DNA from: Paenibacillus puerhi
Lineage (GTDB): Bacteria; Bacillota; Bacilli; Paenibacillales; NBRC-103111
Reading direction: 5' to 3'
Assembly: GCF_009846885.1 (NCBI RefSeq)
Contig: NZ_WUWM01000020.1
Coordinates: 62,001-126,000 of the forward strand
DNA: 64,000 bases
The stretch's first letter is position 1. Each line of letters begins with the position of its first letter. The position numbers were made by a program, and so were the translations under genes. Below the pieces are notes generated by a model. The model ran no database searches and had not been told where the DNA came from. It worked only from the letters and a program-made list of their open reading frames with translations. Below, piece by piece: positions 8,521-17,475 of this stretch.

Positions 8521-9315
8521 TTGGAAAAGTCAACCTTTATCGGCATTATCCTGGCCTTTGTCGCAGTTATCGTGGGTATGATCCTGAAAGGCGCCAATCC
8601 CGTAGCTCTGGCAAATCCCGCGGCCATCATGATCATTATCGTCGGCACGGCGGCCACCCTGTTCATCGGCTTCTCGCTGGAAGAGCTGAAGCTGTTTCCC
8701 AAGCTCATTAAAATTGTGTTCTCGGAGCAAAAAGCGATCCCGAAAATGGATCTGATCAACATGTTCACCGACTGGGTTTCCATTACGCGCCGTGAAGGCT
8801 TGCTGGCCATGGAGAGCAAGGTTGAGGAAATTCAAGATCCGTTTCTGCGCAACGGCATGAGAATGATCATTGACGGCAACGACCAAGATTTTGTCCACGA
8901 CGTGCTGATGGAGGATATTCACGCCATGCAGGAGCGTCACCGCTCCGGAGCCCAGATCTTTACCCAGGCCGGAACGTACGCACCGACCCTCGGGGTTCTT
9001 GGCGCCGTAGTCGGCTTGATCGCAGCCCTCAGCAACCTGAACGAAGTAGAAGCACTCGGCCACCTGATCTCCGCCGCATTCGTCGCGACCCTGCTCGGTA
9101 TTTTCACCGGTTACGTGCTTTGGCACCCGATCGCCAACAAGCTGAAGCAAAAATCGAAGAAGGAAGTCGAAATTCGTCTCATGATGGTCGAAGGTCTGCT
9201 CTCGATTCAATCCGGCATCTCCTCGACGGCTGTGAAGCAAAAGCTGATGGTCTTCGTACCGACTTCGCAGCGCGATGAGAAGAAAGATAATAAAGCGGGG
9301 AACAAGGATGAGTAA
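8521..9315 (+). CDS. motA: Flagellar stator protein MotA
   Basis: Proton-channel stator subunit of the flagellar motor, 264 residues, inner membrane. The N-terminus EKSTFIGIILAFVAVIVGMI is typical. Helices 3-4 contain TYAPTLGVLGAVVGLIAAL, which holds the conserved Pro that couples proton flow to torque, and the cytoplasmic loop is rich in charged residues that contact FliG. The TTG at 8521 is preferred because it gives the family N-terminus and has GGAAGG upstream; a GTG at 8503 is the alternative. It overlaps motB by 8 bases, so the pair is translationally coupled. No other flagellar genes are nearby, which is common for motAB. Confidence 0.93.
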   Translation: MEKSTFIGIILAFVAVIVGMILKGANPVALANPAAIMIIIVGTAATLFIGFSLEELKLFPKLIKIVFSEQKAIPKMDLINMFTDWVSITRREGLLAMESKVEEIQDPFLRNGMRMIIDGNDQDFVHDVLMEDIHAMQERHRSGAQIFTQAGTYAPTLGVLGAVVGLIAALSNLNEVEALGHLISAAFVATLLGIFTGYVLWHPIANKLKQKSKKEVEIRLMMVEGLLSIQSGISSTAVKQKLMVFVPTSQRDEKKDNKAGNKDE

Positions 9316-10114
9316 AAAAAAGCATAGCGAGCATCATGAAGAGCATATCGATGAATCCTGGCTAATTCCTTATGCCGACCTGCTGACGCTGCTGCTGGCG
9401 CTGTTTATTATATTGTTCGCTTCCAGTCAGACCGATTCCAAGAAGTACAACAGCATCATGCGCTCGCTAAACCAGGCCTTTACGGGAGGCGTGGGCGCTT
9501 TCGAAGCGTCCAACCTGATTCCGATCACAACAGAGGCGAATCCGGACCCGAAGCAGTATGAGCAGCCCGCATCCACGCAGCCTCAGGAAGATGAATCGGA
9601 GGAGCAGAAGCAGCTTCAAAAGGAACAGAAGGACCTGGAGCAGCTTAAGGAAAAGCTCGACGAATACATCAATGAAAACAGCTTGTCCGCCCAGCTCGAT
9701 ACGAAGCTGACCCAGGAGCTGCTTATGATTACGATCCGGGATAACGCGCTGTTCGCGTCGGGATCGGCCAACGTTAAGCCGGAGGCCAAGCTGCTGGCTG
9801 TCGCCATCTCCGACATGCTGGCGCAATACCCCAACTACCGGATCGAGGTGGCCGGACATACGGACAATGTGCCGATCGGCACCGCCGCCTTTGAAACGAA
9901 CTGGGATCTAAGCTCGAAGCGGGCTCTGAATTTCATGAAAATTTTGCTGGAAAATGCCCAAGTCGGCCCTGAGCGCTTCCGTTCCATCGGCTATGGCGAA
10001 TACCATCCGATCGATACGAATGATACGGCTGACGGGCGAGCCAAAAACCGCCGTGTGGAAGTCAGTATTCTGCGAAGCATCAAATCGCCGGAAATGAAAG
10101 ACGTACCTAAGTAA
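9308..10114 (+). CDS. motB: Flagellar stator protein MotB
   Basis: Stator partner of MotA, 268 residues. One membrane helix (about residues 18-38, ESWLIPYADLLTLLLALFII) carries the conserved Asp that binds the proton. A charged Gln/Glu/Lys-rich linker (about 80-125) follows, then a C-terminal OmpA-like peptidoglycan-binding domain with VAGHTDNVPIG, NWDLSSKRAL and GRAKNRRVEVSI. The start ATG at 9308 lies inside the last codons of motA. A perfect hairpin downstream closes the transcript. Confidence 0.94.
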   Translation: MSKKKHSEHHEEHIDESWLIPYADLLTLLLALFIILFASSQTDSKKYNSIMRSLNQAFTGGVGAFEASNLIPITTEANPDPKQYEQPASTQPQEDESEEQKQLQKEQKDLEQLKEKLDEYINENSLSAQLDTKLTQELLMITIRDNALFASGSANVKPEAKLLAVAISDMLAQYPNYRIEVAGHTDNVPIGTAAFETNWDLSSKRALNFMKILLENAQVGPERFRSIGYGEYHPIDTNDTADGRAKNRRVEVSILRSIKSPEMKDVPK

Positions 10115-10149
10115 CCGTTCGTTAACAAGAACATCTTCATATTCGTACG

Positions 10150-10187
10150 CCCAAAGACCGTCTGGCAATCGCCAGACGGTCTTTGGG
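10150..10187. terminator. Strong bidirectional hairpin between motB and bioY
   Basis: A perfect 17-bp stem (CCCAAAGACCGTCTGGC and its complement) with loop AATC lies between convergent genes. It probably serves both motAB and bioY. There is no long T-run on either side. Confidence 0.75.
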
Positions 10188-10230
10188 TATGTACGGGCCT
10201 TATAGCACGATGCGAGTGTAGATTAAGATG

Positions 10231-10818
10231 CTAATCCAGCGGCACGACCTTATTCCCCGCTCCCCCGGTAAGACGCTCGGCCGGGAAGGCCTGCCGGACC
10301 GGGATCAGGATAAGCAGCGCAGCTGCTGCCTTGATCGCATCGCCGAGCAGGAACGGGTAGCAGCCCGCCACCATGGCCGCCGACAACGACATTGCCTTCA
10401 CATGGGCAAGCCAAGGCACTGCGCTGACATACACGAGCCAAGAGCCGAAAACAAGCAGGACGGCATAGGCTGAAGCATAGCCGACAAAGCCTTTCAGCCT
10501 AATACGGGGAATCAGCAGGCCGATCAGCAAGGCGGAAAACGGCCACATGAGGATATAGCCTCCCGTTGAGCCGAGCAGGATCCCGAACCCCCCAACGCCA
10601 TGAAACAACGGAAACCCGATCGCTGTCAACACAATAACCAGAGCCACGCTCAAAAAGCCGTAGAGCGGCCCCAGCAAAGCTCCCGCCAGCATAACAGCCA
10701 GCGTCTGCAAAGAGATTGGCACCGGCGTAAAGCCTAGCGGAATGCTGATATAACCGAATAAGACAAGCAAGGCTGAGAATAAGGCAGTAAATACAATCCC
10801 CCGAAGCGACAATTTCAT
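10231..10818 (-). CDS. bioY: Biotin ECF transporter S component BioY
   Basis: Substrate-binding membrane subunit for biotin uptake, 195 residues with about six helices. Family features are the N-terminal LRGIVFTALFSALLVLFGYI, then IPLGFTPVPISLQTLAVMLA, GALLGPLYGFLSV and the Gly-rich FGILLGSTGGYILMWPF. The start at 10818 has GGAGG upstream; a longer frame reaching 10911 runs across the operator and is not credible. It is divergent from an ATPase gene and an ATPase-EcfT fusion gene, which supply the energising part. A BirA-type operator between them indicates repression when biotin is plentiful. Confidence 0.95.
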   Translation of the reverse strand: MKLSLRGIVFTALFSALLVLFGYISIPLGFTPVPISLQTLAVMLAGALLGPLYGFLSVALVIVLTAIGFPLFHGVGGFGILLGSTGGYILMWPFSALLIGLLIPRIRLKGFVGYASAYAVLLVFGSWLVYVSAVPWLAHVKAMSLSAAMVAGCYPFLLGDAIKAAAALLILIPVRQAFPAERLTGGAGNKVVPLD

Positions 10819-10862
10819 GATTGTGCAATCCTCCTGATTTTGGTATGGTAGGTACAGGCTTC

Positions 10863-10907
10863 TCGTTAACCAATTATCTCGATTCAAGGTTAACAAATCG
10901 GATTGTA
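10863..10907. promoter_or_regulatory. BirA operator with bioY promoter
   Basis: An inverted repeat GTTAACC (10865-10871), 16-base spacer, GGTTAAC (10888-10894), extended by AAA on one side, matches the known Firmicute BirA box form TTGTTAAC-N14-16-GTTAACAA. On the minus strand a -10 TACAAT (10902-10907) with a weak -35 TTTCAC 17 bases upstream places the box just after the bioY start point. The same box lies 45 bases ahead of the divergent ATPase gene, so it probably controls both directions. Confidence 0.85.
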
Positions 10908-10942
10908 GCACAAACTTCCACCATGTGAAAGGATTTTTTCAG

Positions 10943-11878
10943 ATGATTTTCTCTCCTTCCCGCTTTCTTTCCTTACGGCAAGCCGCCGTTCAATACTCCA
11001 CCGATTCCGGTACAGGCCGTAAAGCCTTGACGGATATCACGCTGGATATCCATCAGGGGGAGTTCGTAGCCGTCGTCGGTCCCAACGGCAGCGGCAAGAG
11101 CACGCTTGCTAGCGTCCTGCTTGGGCTGTGCCCCCTCTCGCGCGGCAGCTTCACGGTGCAAGCCGGCTCCGGGCTTCGCGGGGTGCTCCAGCAGCCGGAC
11201 ACTCAAGTGCTCGGGGATACGATCGAGGAGGAATTCGCTCTCACCCTGGGCAAGCAGCTCGATAGCGAAGAACAGCTTCAGGCCTACTGCCGGGAAGCTT
11301 TGCTGCAGGTCGGCCTCAGGCTGTCTCCCGGGACGCCCTTCTCTGCGCTCTCGGGCGGGCAGCGACAGCTCGTCAACCTGGCTCTCGCCCTGTCCATGCA
11401 GCCGGACGGGCTTCTTCTGGATGAAGCTACGGCCATGCTGGATCCGCAGATTCGCGAACAGGTGCTAGCTCTGGTAACGAAAGCGCACCATGAAGGGATG
11501 ACCGTGGTCTGGATCACCCACCGCATGGAGGAAGCTGCGGCCGCGCAGCGGATCGTAGCGCTCAAGGCGGGGGAGCTCGCCTACGACGGGCCGCCCGAGG
11601 GGTTCTTCTATGGCGATGCTGAACCCCTTGTTCCAGGCGCGGGAGCTCAAGAACAGGGTGGCCGGGGAAGCTCCTCCCCTCCCGTTCCCTTTACGACGGC
11701 AGCTTCGCCGACTCCCTGCGAACGGCTCGCGCTCGAGCCTCCATTCGTAGTCCGAACGGTGAAGGCTCTTCACGCGCTTGGCGTCCCTATAAGCGGACAG
11801 CCTCTGGATGCGAAGCAGCTGGCATCGCTCCTTCGGGCCATCGCTTCCGCAAAGGGGAAGGAGGCGTGTCCGCTATGA
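10943..11878 (+). CDS. ECF transporter ATPase (EcfA/CbiO type)
   Basis: Cytoplasmic ATP-binding subunit of an energy-coupling-factor importer, 311 residues. Walker A GPNGSGKS is at 46-53, Q-loop VLQQPDTQVLGDTIEEEF at 81-98, signature LSGGQ at 136-140 and Walker B LLLDEA at 157-162, followed by the switch His in WITHRMEE. The C-terminal 90 residues are a variable extension. ATG 10943 has AAAGGA nine bases upstream. The stop overlaps the start of the next gene in an ATGA, so the two are coupled. With BioY it should form a dedicated biotin importer; a shared role with other S components is possible. Confidence 0.93.
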   Translation: MIFSPSRFLSLRQAAVQYSTDSGTGRKALTDITLDIHQGEFVAVVGPNGSGKSTLASVLLGLCPLSRGSFTVQAGSGLRGVLQQPDTQVLGDTIEEEFALTLGKQLDSEEQLQAYCREALLQVGLRLSPGTPFSALSGGQRQLVNLALALSMQPDGLLLDEATAMLDPQIREQVLALVTKAHHEGMTVVWITHRMEEAAAAQRIVALKAGELAYDGPPEGFFYGDAEPLVPGAGAQEQGGRGSSSPPVPFTTAASPTPCERLALEPPFVVRTVKALHALGVPISGQPLDAKQLASLLRAIASAKGKEACPL

Positions 11879-13683
11879 GCTTAGCGCTTATTCAGGCCAC
11901 GGCTGCCGCGCCGGACAACCCGGAGCGTCTGCTGCTCGGGCCGCTCGACCTCAGCTTCTCCGAGGGAACCGTCACCTTGCTGATCGGACGTACCGGCTCG
12001 GGCAAATCGACCCTGCTTCAGCTGCTCGCCGGTGTGCGCGCCCCGGCGGGCGGCGAAGTCCATGCAGACGGCGCATCCATTTGGCGCAAATGGCGCGCAG
12101 ACCGGCGTCTGGTGCTGCCGCTCGGCCTAACGTTTCAATTTCCCGAGCAGCAGCTCTTCGCTCGTACGATCAGGCATGAATTTGGCTACTCGCTTCGCCC
12201 CTTCCGCCTGAGCCCGGCCGAAGAAGAGCAGCGAACGCGCGACGCCCGCGCCGTCTGGGACCGCCGGGACGCCTTCGCGCCTGAGCGCTCCCCCTTCACG
12301 CTGAGCGGAGGCCAGCGCCGCAGACTGGCTCTGGCCACGACAGCGGCGACAGCTCCGGACTGGCTGCTCATGGACGAGCCGACGGCCGGGCTCGAAGCCG
12401 CATCCGTGCTGGTGCTGCAGGCGTATATCCGCCAGCGCCGGGAGAATGGCGGCGGCACGGTCATTGCGACGCATGATCTCGATACGTTCCTGCCGCTCGC
12501 AGATCGCGTCCTCGTGCTTCAGGACGGTCTTATCGCCGCCGACCTGCCTCCGCGCGAGCTGTGTGCGCAGTCCTGGCTGCTTCGTCAGACCGGCGTAGGT
12601 GTGCCGAGCTGCGTCACGGTGTCGGAGGCTCTGAGCGCGCACGGCCTGGAGCTTCAACCGGACCGGTTGACGCCCGAAGAGACAGCAGAGGCGATCGCCG
12701 CTGCCCTCAGCCTCGGCGGAGAGCCGGAAATCAAGCGCAGAGATGCGGCGGAGAGCGATGGAACAAGCCCGGAGGCGGAGAAGCTTCCGACCTCCGCTGC
12801 AGATACAGCCGGCGGGCTCCCCACGGAGGCCAGGCATCCCATCGCGCCCCAGGGAGAGCCCCTGCCATCGGCGGCCTCCGGGGCTTCCTATGCCGCAGAG
12901 GCACCATCAGCTTCTGTACCCTCTGCGCCCGATGCGGGCTGGGTACAGCGGCTGGACCCCCGGGCCAAGTGGCTGCTTTACGCACTGTCTGTGATCGGCA
13001 CGATGCAGCAGCAAAGCTGGCTCGGACTCACAGTCTCCCTCGTGCCTGTGCTGCTCGGATTGTTGAGTCTGCCGCGCGAGCGGGTCAAGGGCCTGTTGAA
13101 GTTCGCCAAGCCGCTCGCACTGTTCTTTCTGCTGTCGGTCGGTCTGTCCGGTCTGACGCTGACGGCAGGCGAAGGCCTGCCCCTGTTCGGCTTCTCCGCC
13201 GAACGGGCGGCCATTACCGCCTTCTATGTCTACCGTCTGCTGATCGTGACGCTGGCCAGTCTCTGGTTCGCGGGGTCCACTTCCTACGGCAGAATGGTCG
13301 AGGGTCTGAACTGGGCGTTGTCCTATGTGAAAAGAACCGGACTGCCCGTGGGGTCGTTTGCTTTGGCCGTTGCGCTGCTCTTCCGGTTTATCCCGATGAT
13401 CCTCAGCGAGCTGGAGCGGTTCTCCCTGATCGTCCGCGCCAGGGGCAAAGCCTCGATGCGTCCCGGCGCCGTGAGGGCCCGCGATATCCCGGCGCTGATC
13501 GTGCCTCTTATGCTATCCTTATTTCAAAGGGCGGAGGATATGACGATGGCTATGGAGATGAAGGGAACGGGCACTAGCCCGCTCCAGTCGGCAAGGCCCT
13601 CTCTCCTGACTTGGACACGTACAGATTCTCTCTTCACCGCAGCGGGCCTTCTGGCGCTCATCCTGCTTTTGTCGATCCGCTGA
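11875..13683 (+). CDS. ECF transporter ATPase-EcfT fusion protein
   Basis: A 602-residue fusion. Residues 1-230 are a second ABC ATPase: Walker A GRTGSGKS at 38-45, Q-loop FQFPEQQLFARTI, signature LSGGQ at 143-147, Walker B WLLMDEP at 163-169 and switch His in IATHDLD. A Pro/Ala/Glu-rich linker (about 260-352) leads into the transmembrane T component (355-602) with five or so helices and the coupling motifs VRARGKASM and MAMEMKG, which in EcfT contact the two ATPases. In most ECF systems ecfA and ecfT are separate genes. The start at 11875 has GGAGG upstream and overlaps the preceding stop by four bases. Confidence 0.93.
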   Translation: MSLALIQATAAAPDNPERLLLGPLDLSFSEGTVTLLIGRTGSGKSTLLQLLAGVRAPAGGEVHADGASIWRKWRADRRLVLPLGLTFQFPEQQLFARTIRHEFGYSLRPFRLSPAEEEQRTRDARAVWDRRDAFAPERSPFTLSGGQRRRLALATTAATAPDWLLMDEPTAGLEAASVLVLQAYIRQRRENGGGTVIATHDLDTFLPLADRVLVLQDGLIAADLPPRELCAQSWLLRQTGVGVPSCVTVSEALSAHGLELQPDRLTPEETAEAIAAALSLGGEPEIKRRDAAESDGTSPEAEKLPTSAADTAGGLPTEARHPIAPQGEPLPSAASGASYAAEAPSASVPSAPDAGWVQRLDPRAKWLLYALSVIGTMQQQSWLGLTVSLVPVLLGLLSLPRERVKGLLKFAKPLALFFLLSVGLSGLTLTAGEGLPLFGFSAERAAITAFYVYRLLIVTLASLWFAGSTSYGRMVEGLNWALSYVKRTGLPVGSFALAVALLFRFIPMILSELERFSLIVRARGKASMRPGAVRARDIPALIVPLMLSLFQRAEDMTMAMEMKGTGTSPLQSARPSLLTWTRTDSLFTAAGLLALILLLSIR

Positions 13684-13705
13684 GTGCTAACGCTGAACAT
13701 GGCAA

Positions 13706-13725
13706 AGGGGGCCCCAAGGCCCCCT
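13706..13725. terminator. GC-rich hairpin between convergent operons
   Basis: AGGGGGCC-CCAA-GGCCCCCT, a perfect 8-bp stem, lies between the end of the ECF fusion gene and the end of the sugar-binding-protein gene. No strong T-run on either strand (TTT on the minus side), so termination is probable rather than certain. Confidence 0.55.
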
Positions 13726-13769
13726 CACTCTCACTCAACAATATGTTATCATTCGCGCCCAGCCTTAAC

Positions 13770-15455
13770 TCACTCGTTCCACAGCTTGATCCTGTCCTTC
13801 AGCAGTCCGTCAAACTGAGCCTCCAGCTTCTTCACTCCGGCTTGCTCAAGCTCCTTTTGGAAAGAATCCCATAATTCGTCGAACTTTTCCGGTTTCGCCA
13901 TGATAGCTTCCGGTACCCTTTTTCTCATCAGCTCCAGACATTTTTGCATAATGACGGCGCCGTCCGTATCCTGGGGAATATTGATCTGCCATGCCGCACC
14001 CCACGGCTTCACGGGAAACTCGGAGGCCTTCGGATACAAGTCCTGCCACATCTTGGCGTTGTAGTTAGCCAGAACCTCCTTCTCCACGCTGGAGTAGTTA
14101 TCCATGATCTGCTGCTCGCTATCGATCAAATACGTCTGGCCGGAAGGGTCCTTCACACCGAAACCGTGTTGAGGGAATGGATATACATACATCCCGATGC
14201 CGGTTTTCTTGCCATACTGCGGATCATTGACGCGCTTCTCCATCTCTTCCTTGGGAATGACGCGCTTGCCGTTCTCCACCTTGTAGTGTACGCCCTCGAT
14301 CCCCCAGTTGTTCAAAATCTGCGCTTCGTCGGAGGCCAGCCAGTCCAGGAACTTGATCGCCCGAACAGGATCCTTGCACGACTTCGAGATCGCGACGCCC
14401 CATCCTGCCGAGTAGCCGGCGCTCTGGAAGTTCTTGTTCTTGAAGCTTTCATTGAGCGTGATCGGATACATCCCATACGTCAGGTCAAACTTGCCCGCCT
14501 GCTTCAGCGACTGCTCCGGCTCCCTGTACTGCCACTTGGAGTCGATGATGGCGAGTACCCGTCCGGATGAAATTTTGGCCTTATACTGATCGTACTTCTG
14601 AACGAAGCTCTCCGGGTCCAGAAGACCGATATCATTCATGTGATTAAGCCAGCGGAAGTACTCCTTCTCCTCCGGCCGGGTGATATGAAGTACAGGCTTC
14701 TGCGTCTTCTCATCGATATACCATTCGCCGTCATCCGAGCCGCCGGTGGCAAATACAGCCGGATTCGTTACCGACTGGGCGATCCGCCAGTCGTCGGCAA
14801 GCAGTGACAGTCCGATCGTCGGCTTACCGTCGATGGTCGGGTGCTTCTCCTTAAACGCCTTGATCGCTTCCTCATAATCTTTGACGGTTCTGAGCTTCGG
14901 ATAGCCGAGCTCCTTCACCACCTGATGCTGGAGCTGGAAGCCGTCCCTCGGCTCCCACTGCTGCTCGTTCACACCGAAGGTGCCAAGGAAGTAAATCGAG
15001 CTATCGTCCTTGCTCCACTTGAGCCGCTTGAGATAGTCGCCGTACAGCTTCTTGAGATTCGGACCGTGCTTCTCGATCAGCGGAGCGAGGTCAATAAAGC
15101 CTCCCGCGTCGGCGATGATATTGGAATCATTCTTGGCGAAGATCAAGTCCGGGTATTCGCCGCTTGCGGCCATCAGGGATACCTTTTGCTTGGGGTCCCC
15201 TACCGGATAATCGATTTTGAGCGTTACGCCGGTAAGCTCCGTTATTTTTTTGCCGACCGGGCTCTGCATATTTTCGTAGTTCGTGTTCGGGTCCGCCGCA
15301 AACATCGTGAAGGTGATCGGCGCTTTGTCGTTGCTTGCGTCAGGGCTGTTGCCCGATTCCTGATTAGGGGCGCTCTGACCCGCATCGTTGCTGCAGCCGG
15401 CCAAAGCCAGCCCGGCAGCCAATGTAAATGCCATTATTTTTTTGCTCTTGCTCAT
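13770..15455 (-). CDS. Carbohydrate ABC transporter substrate-binding lipoprotein (LplA type)
   Basis: Extracytoplasmic solute-binding lipoprotein of 561 residues. The signal peptide ends in the lipobox LALAGC with the lipidated Cys at about residue 21, then a Ser/Asn/Asp-rich tether. Length and sequence style (ITFTMFAADPNTNYENMQSP, later WLASDEAQILNNWGIEGVHY) match the large Paenibacillus family that imports complex oligosaccharides. GGAGG precedes the ATG. It is the last gene of the YesN-YesM-LplB-LplC operon. The transporter has no ATPase gene here and probably uses a shared MsmX-type ATPase. The sugar is not identifiable. Confidence 0.92.
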   Translation of the reverse strand: MSKSKKIMAFTLAAGLALAGCSNDAGQSAPNQESGNSPDASNDKAPITFTMFAADPNTNYENMQSPVGKKITELTGVTLKIDYPVGDPKQKVSLMAASGEYPDLIFAKNDSNIIADAGGFIDLAPLIEKHGPNLKKLYGDYLKRLKWSKDDSSIYFLGTFGVNEQQWEPRDGFQLQHQVVKELGYPKLRTVKDYEEAIKAFKEKHPTIDGKPTIGLSLLADDWRIAQSVTNPAVFATGGSDDGEWYIDEKTQKPVLHITRPEEKEYFRWLNHMNDIGLLDPESFVQKYDQYKAKISSGRVLAIIDSKWQYREPEQSLKQAGKFDLTYGMYPITLNESFKNKNFQSAGYSAGWGVAISKSCKDPVRAIKFLDWLASDEAQILNNWGIEGVHYKVENGKRVIPKEEMEKRVNDPQYGKKTGIGMYVYPFPQHGFGVKDPSGQTYLIDSEQQIMDNYSSVEKEVLANYNAKMWQDLYPKASEFPVKPWGAAWQINIPQDTDGAVIMQKCLELMRKRVPEAIMAKPEKFDELWDSFQKELEQAGVKKLEAQFDGLLKDRIKLWNE

Positions 15456-15535
15456 GATACGGCCTCCTTATAGGTTCACTATGTATAAACAGATGCTTCA
15501 TCTGCGCATACCTCATGCAAGCGGCGGTACGGGCG

Positions 15536-16438
15536 CTAAGCCTTAACCGCCCCCAGCGTCAAGCCTTTCACAAAATATTTTTGCAGGAACGGATACACCA
15601 GAAGAATCGGCAGCGTAGCCACAATCGTGATGGACGCCCGGATGGATTCCGGGGACACCTGCGCGGAGAGCGCAGGGTTGCCGCTGCGCGCCAGATCGGC
15701 ATTGCTGGAGCCTATGGTCGTATTGGCGAGTATCTTCATTAACTCGTACTGGAGCGTGGACAAATGCTCGGAAGTACTGTTGTACAGGAAGGTATCGAAC
15801 CAGGAGTTCCACTGGGCTACGGCGATAAACAGAGAGATCGTCGCAAGCACCGGCTTGCAAAGCGGTAAGATGATTTTGAAGAAAATCGTCATATCGTTGG
15901 CCCCGTCCAGCTTGGCCGATTCCTGCAGGCTGATCGGCAGTCCGTCCATGAAGGAGCGGATGACGAAGATGTTCCAGGCGTTAACGAGGGTGGGCAAAAT
16001 ATACACCCAGAACGAATTCATCAGATGCAGCTCCCGCATGAGCATATAAGTCGGGATCAGGCCGCCGGAGAAATATAGCGTCAAGACGAACAGGAAGGAA
16101 ATCTGCTTCCTTGCGATAAAATCTCTGCGGCTCAGCACGTAAGCGATCATCGAAGAGCTGAACACGCCGGCAAACGTCCCGATGACCGTTCGCAGCACCG
16201 AATTTTGAAAAGCGACCAGCAGGTTGTTATAGGTATAAATTTGCTTGTAGTTTTCCCAGGTAAATTGCCTCGGCCATAAGTAGATGCCGCCCCGCACCGT
16301 GTCCATCGCCTCATTGAAGGAAATGGCGAGGATGTTCAGGAACGGATAGATCGTCACTACAGCAACAAACAACATAAGCAGGTACAGCCCGATTTCAAAC
16401 AGGTAGTCAGCCGCTTTATTCTCTGTTCTGATTCTCAC
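15536..16438 (-). CDS. Carbohydrate ABC transporter permease (LplC type)
   Basis: Inner-membrane permease of 300 residues with six predicted helices. The EAA loop, which contacts the ATPase, is seen at about residues 180-200 (LQESAKLDGANDMTIFFKII). The N-terminus lies close to YLFEIGLYLLMLFVAVVTIYP. Translation starts at a GTG with GGGGGAT upstream. It begins 10 bases after the LplB gene, so both permease subunits are produced together. The C-terminal PFLQKYFVKGLTLGAVKA is typical of the family. Confidence 0.93.
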   Translation of the reverse strand: MRIRTENKAADYLFEIGLYLLMLFVAVVTIYPFLNILAISFNEAMDTVRGGIYLWPRQFTWENYKQIYTYNNLLVAFQNSVLRTVIGTFAGVFSSSMIAYVLSRRDFIARKQISFLFVLTLYFSGGLIPTYMLMRELHLMNSFWVYILPTLVNAWNIFVIRSFMDGLPISLQESAKLDGANDMTIFFKIILPLCKPVLATISLFIAVAQWNSWFDTFLYNSTSEHLSTLQYELMKILANTTIGSSNADLARSGNPALSAQVSPESIRASITIVATLPILLVYPFLQKYFVKGLTLGAVKA

Positions 16439-16448
16439 AGCGATCCCC

Positions 16449-17402
16449 CTATATCACGCTTTCTTTGGTCAGCCGCTTAAACACCCAGTTGGCCGTCAGC
16501 AGCAGAACGATGGAGACGATCGTATTGATAATCCCCACAGCCGTACCGAATGAAAACCGGGCCAGCTTGATTCCATAGTTCAGCACGTACAGATCCAGCA
16601 CTTCCGCATAGTCCTGAACAATCGCATTGCCGAGCAAATACTGCTTCTCAAATCCGATGCTCATCAGCCAGCCGATCGAGAGCACCAGCATGACCATGAT
16701 CGTCTGGCGTATGCCCGGCAGCGTAATATGCCAGATCCGGCGGAATCTGCCTGCCCCGTCCACCTTGGCCGCCTCGTAGAGCTCCGGGTCTATGCCCACG
16801 ATGGCAGCCAAGTAAATGATCGAGCTCCAGCCCATTTCCTTCCATAGATCGGACAAGGTGACGATCCCCCAGAACAGATGGCCCTGCGCCATAAACTGGA
16901 TCGGCTTATCGATCAGATGCAACCCGACCAATATCTCGTTAATGATTCCGCCGTCGGTCGACAGCATCTTGGTCACGATCCCCGCCACGACGACCCAGGA
17001 AACAAAATGCGGCAAGTAGGAGATCGTCTGAATCGAGCGTTTGAACGCCACTAGCCGGATTTCATTCAGCAGGATAGCGAAGATGATGGGAATGGTATAT
17101 CCGACGACCAGGCTCATCGTACTCATAGCCAGCGTATTGCGCAGTACCAGATAGAAGTGCGGCTCCTGGAATACCTGGATGAAGTTATCGAAGCCCACCC
17201 AGGTCTGCTCGCTAAAGGCTTTGCCTGGCTTGTACTTCTGAAATGCCATCGTCCACCCCCAGATAGGGAAATAGTGGAAGATCAGCAGCCAAACGACAAA
17301 TGGCAGGGTCATTAGAAAAAGATAACGCTGTTCGACAACCGCTTTCCATCTGGATTTCGTTCTTAGGGAAGCGGCTGCCTTAGTCTGACTCATCGTTTCC
17401 AT
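16449..17402 (-). CDS. Sugar ABC transporter permease (LplB type)
   Basis: Second permease subunit, 317 residues, six helices, with the EAA loop YEAAKVDGAGRFRRIWHITL near residue 210. The start is METMSQTK at 17402, with AAAGGAG just upstream; an earlier in-frame start would overlap the kinase gene end with no ribosome site. Typical early segment is YLFLMTLPFVVWLLIFHYFP. It pairs with the LplC-type permease downstream and the lipoprotein at 13770-15455. Confidence 0.93.
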   Translation of the reverse strand: METMSQTKAAASLRTKSRWKAVVEQRYLFLMTLPFVVWLLIFHYFPIWGWTMAFQKYKPGKAFSEQTWVGFDNFIQVFQEPHFYLVLRNTLAMSTMSLVVGYTIPIIFAILLNEIRLVAFKRSIQTISYLPHFVSWVVVAGIVTKMLSTDGGIINEILVGLHLIDKPIQFMAQGHLFWGIVTLSDLWKEMGWSSIIYLAAIVGIDPELYEAAKVDGAGRFRRIWHITLPGIRQTIMVMLVLSIGWLMSIGFEKQYLLGNAIVQDYAEVLDLYVLNYGIKLARFSFGTAVGIINTIVSIVLLLTANWVFKRLTKESVI

Positions 17403-17475
17403 GCTTCTTGCTCCTTTCTCTTTTATCCGAATTAATAGGATCTTCACGGCCTGCACGCCTCTTCTCCAGTCCAAC

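Noticed and set aside
12561-13577. Long open frame on the plus strand inside the ECF fusion gene
   Set aside because: It is an overlapping frame with Arg/Pro-rich, low-complexity translation, whereas the ECF fusion reads as two well-conserved domains.
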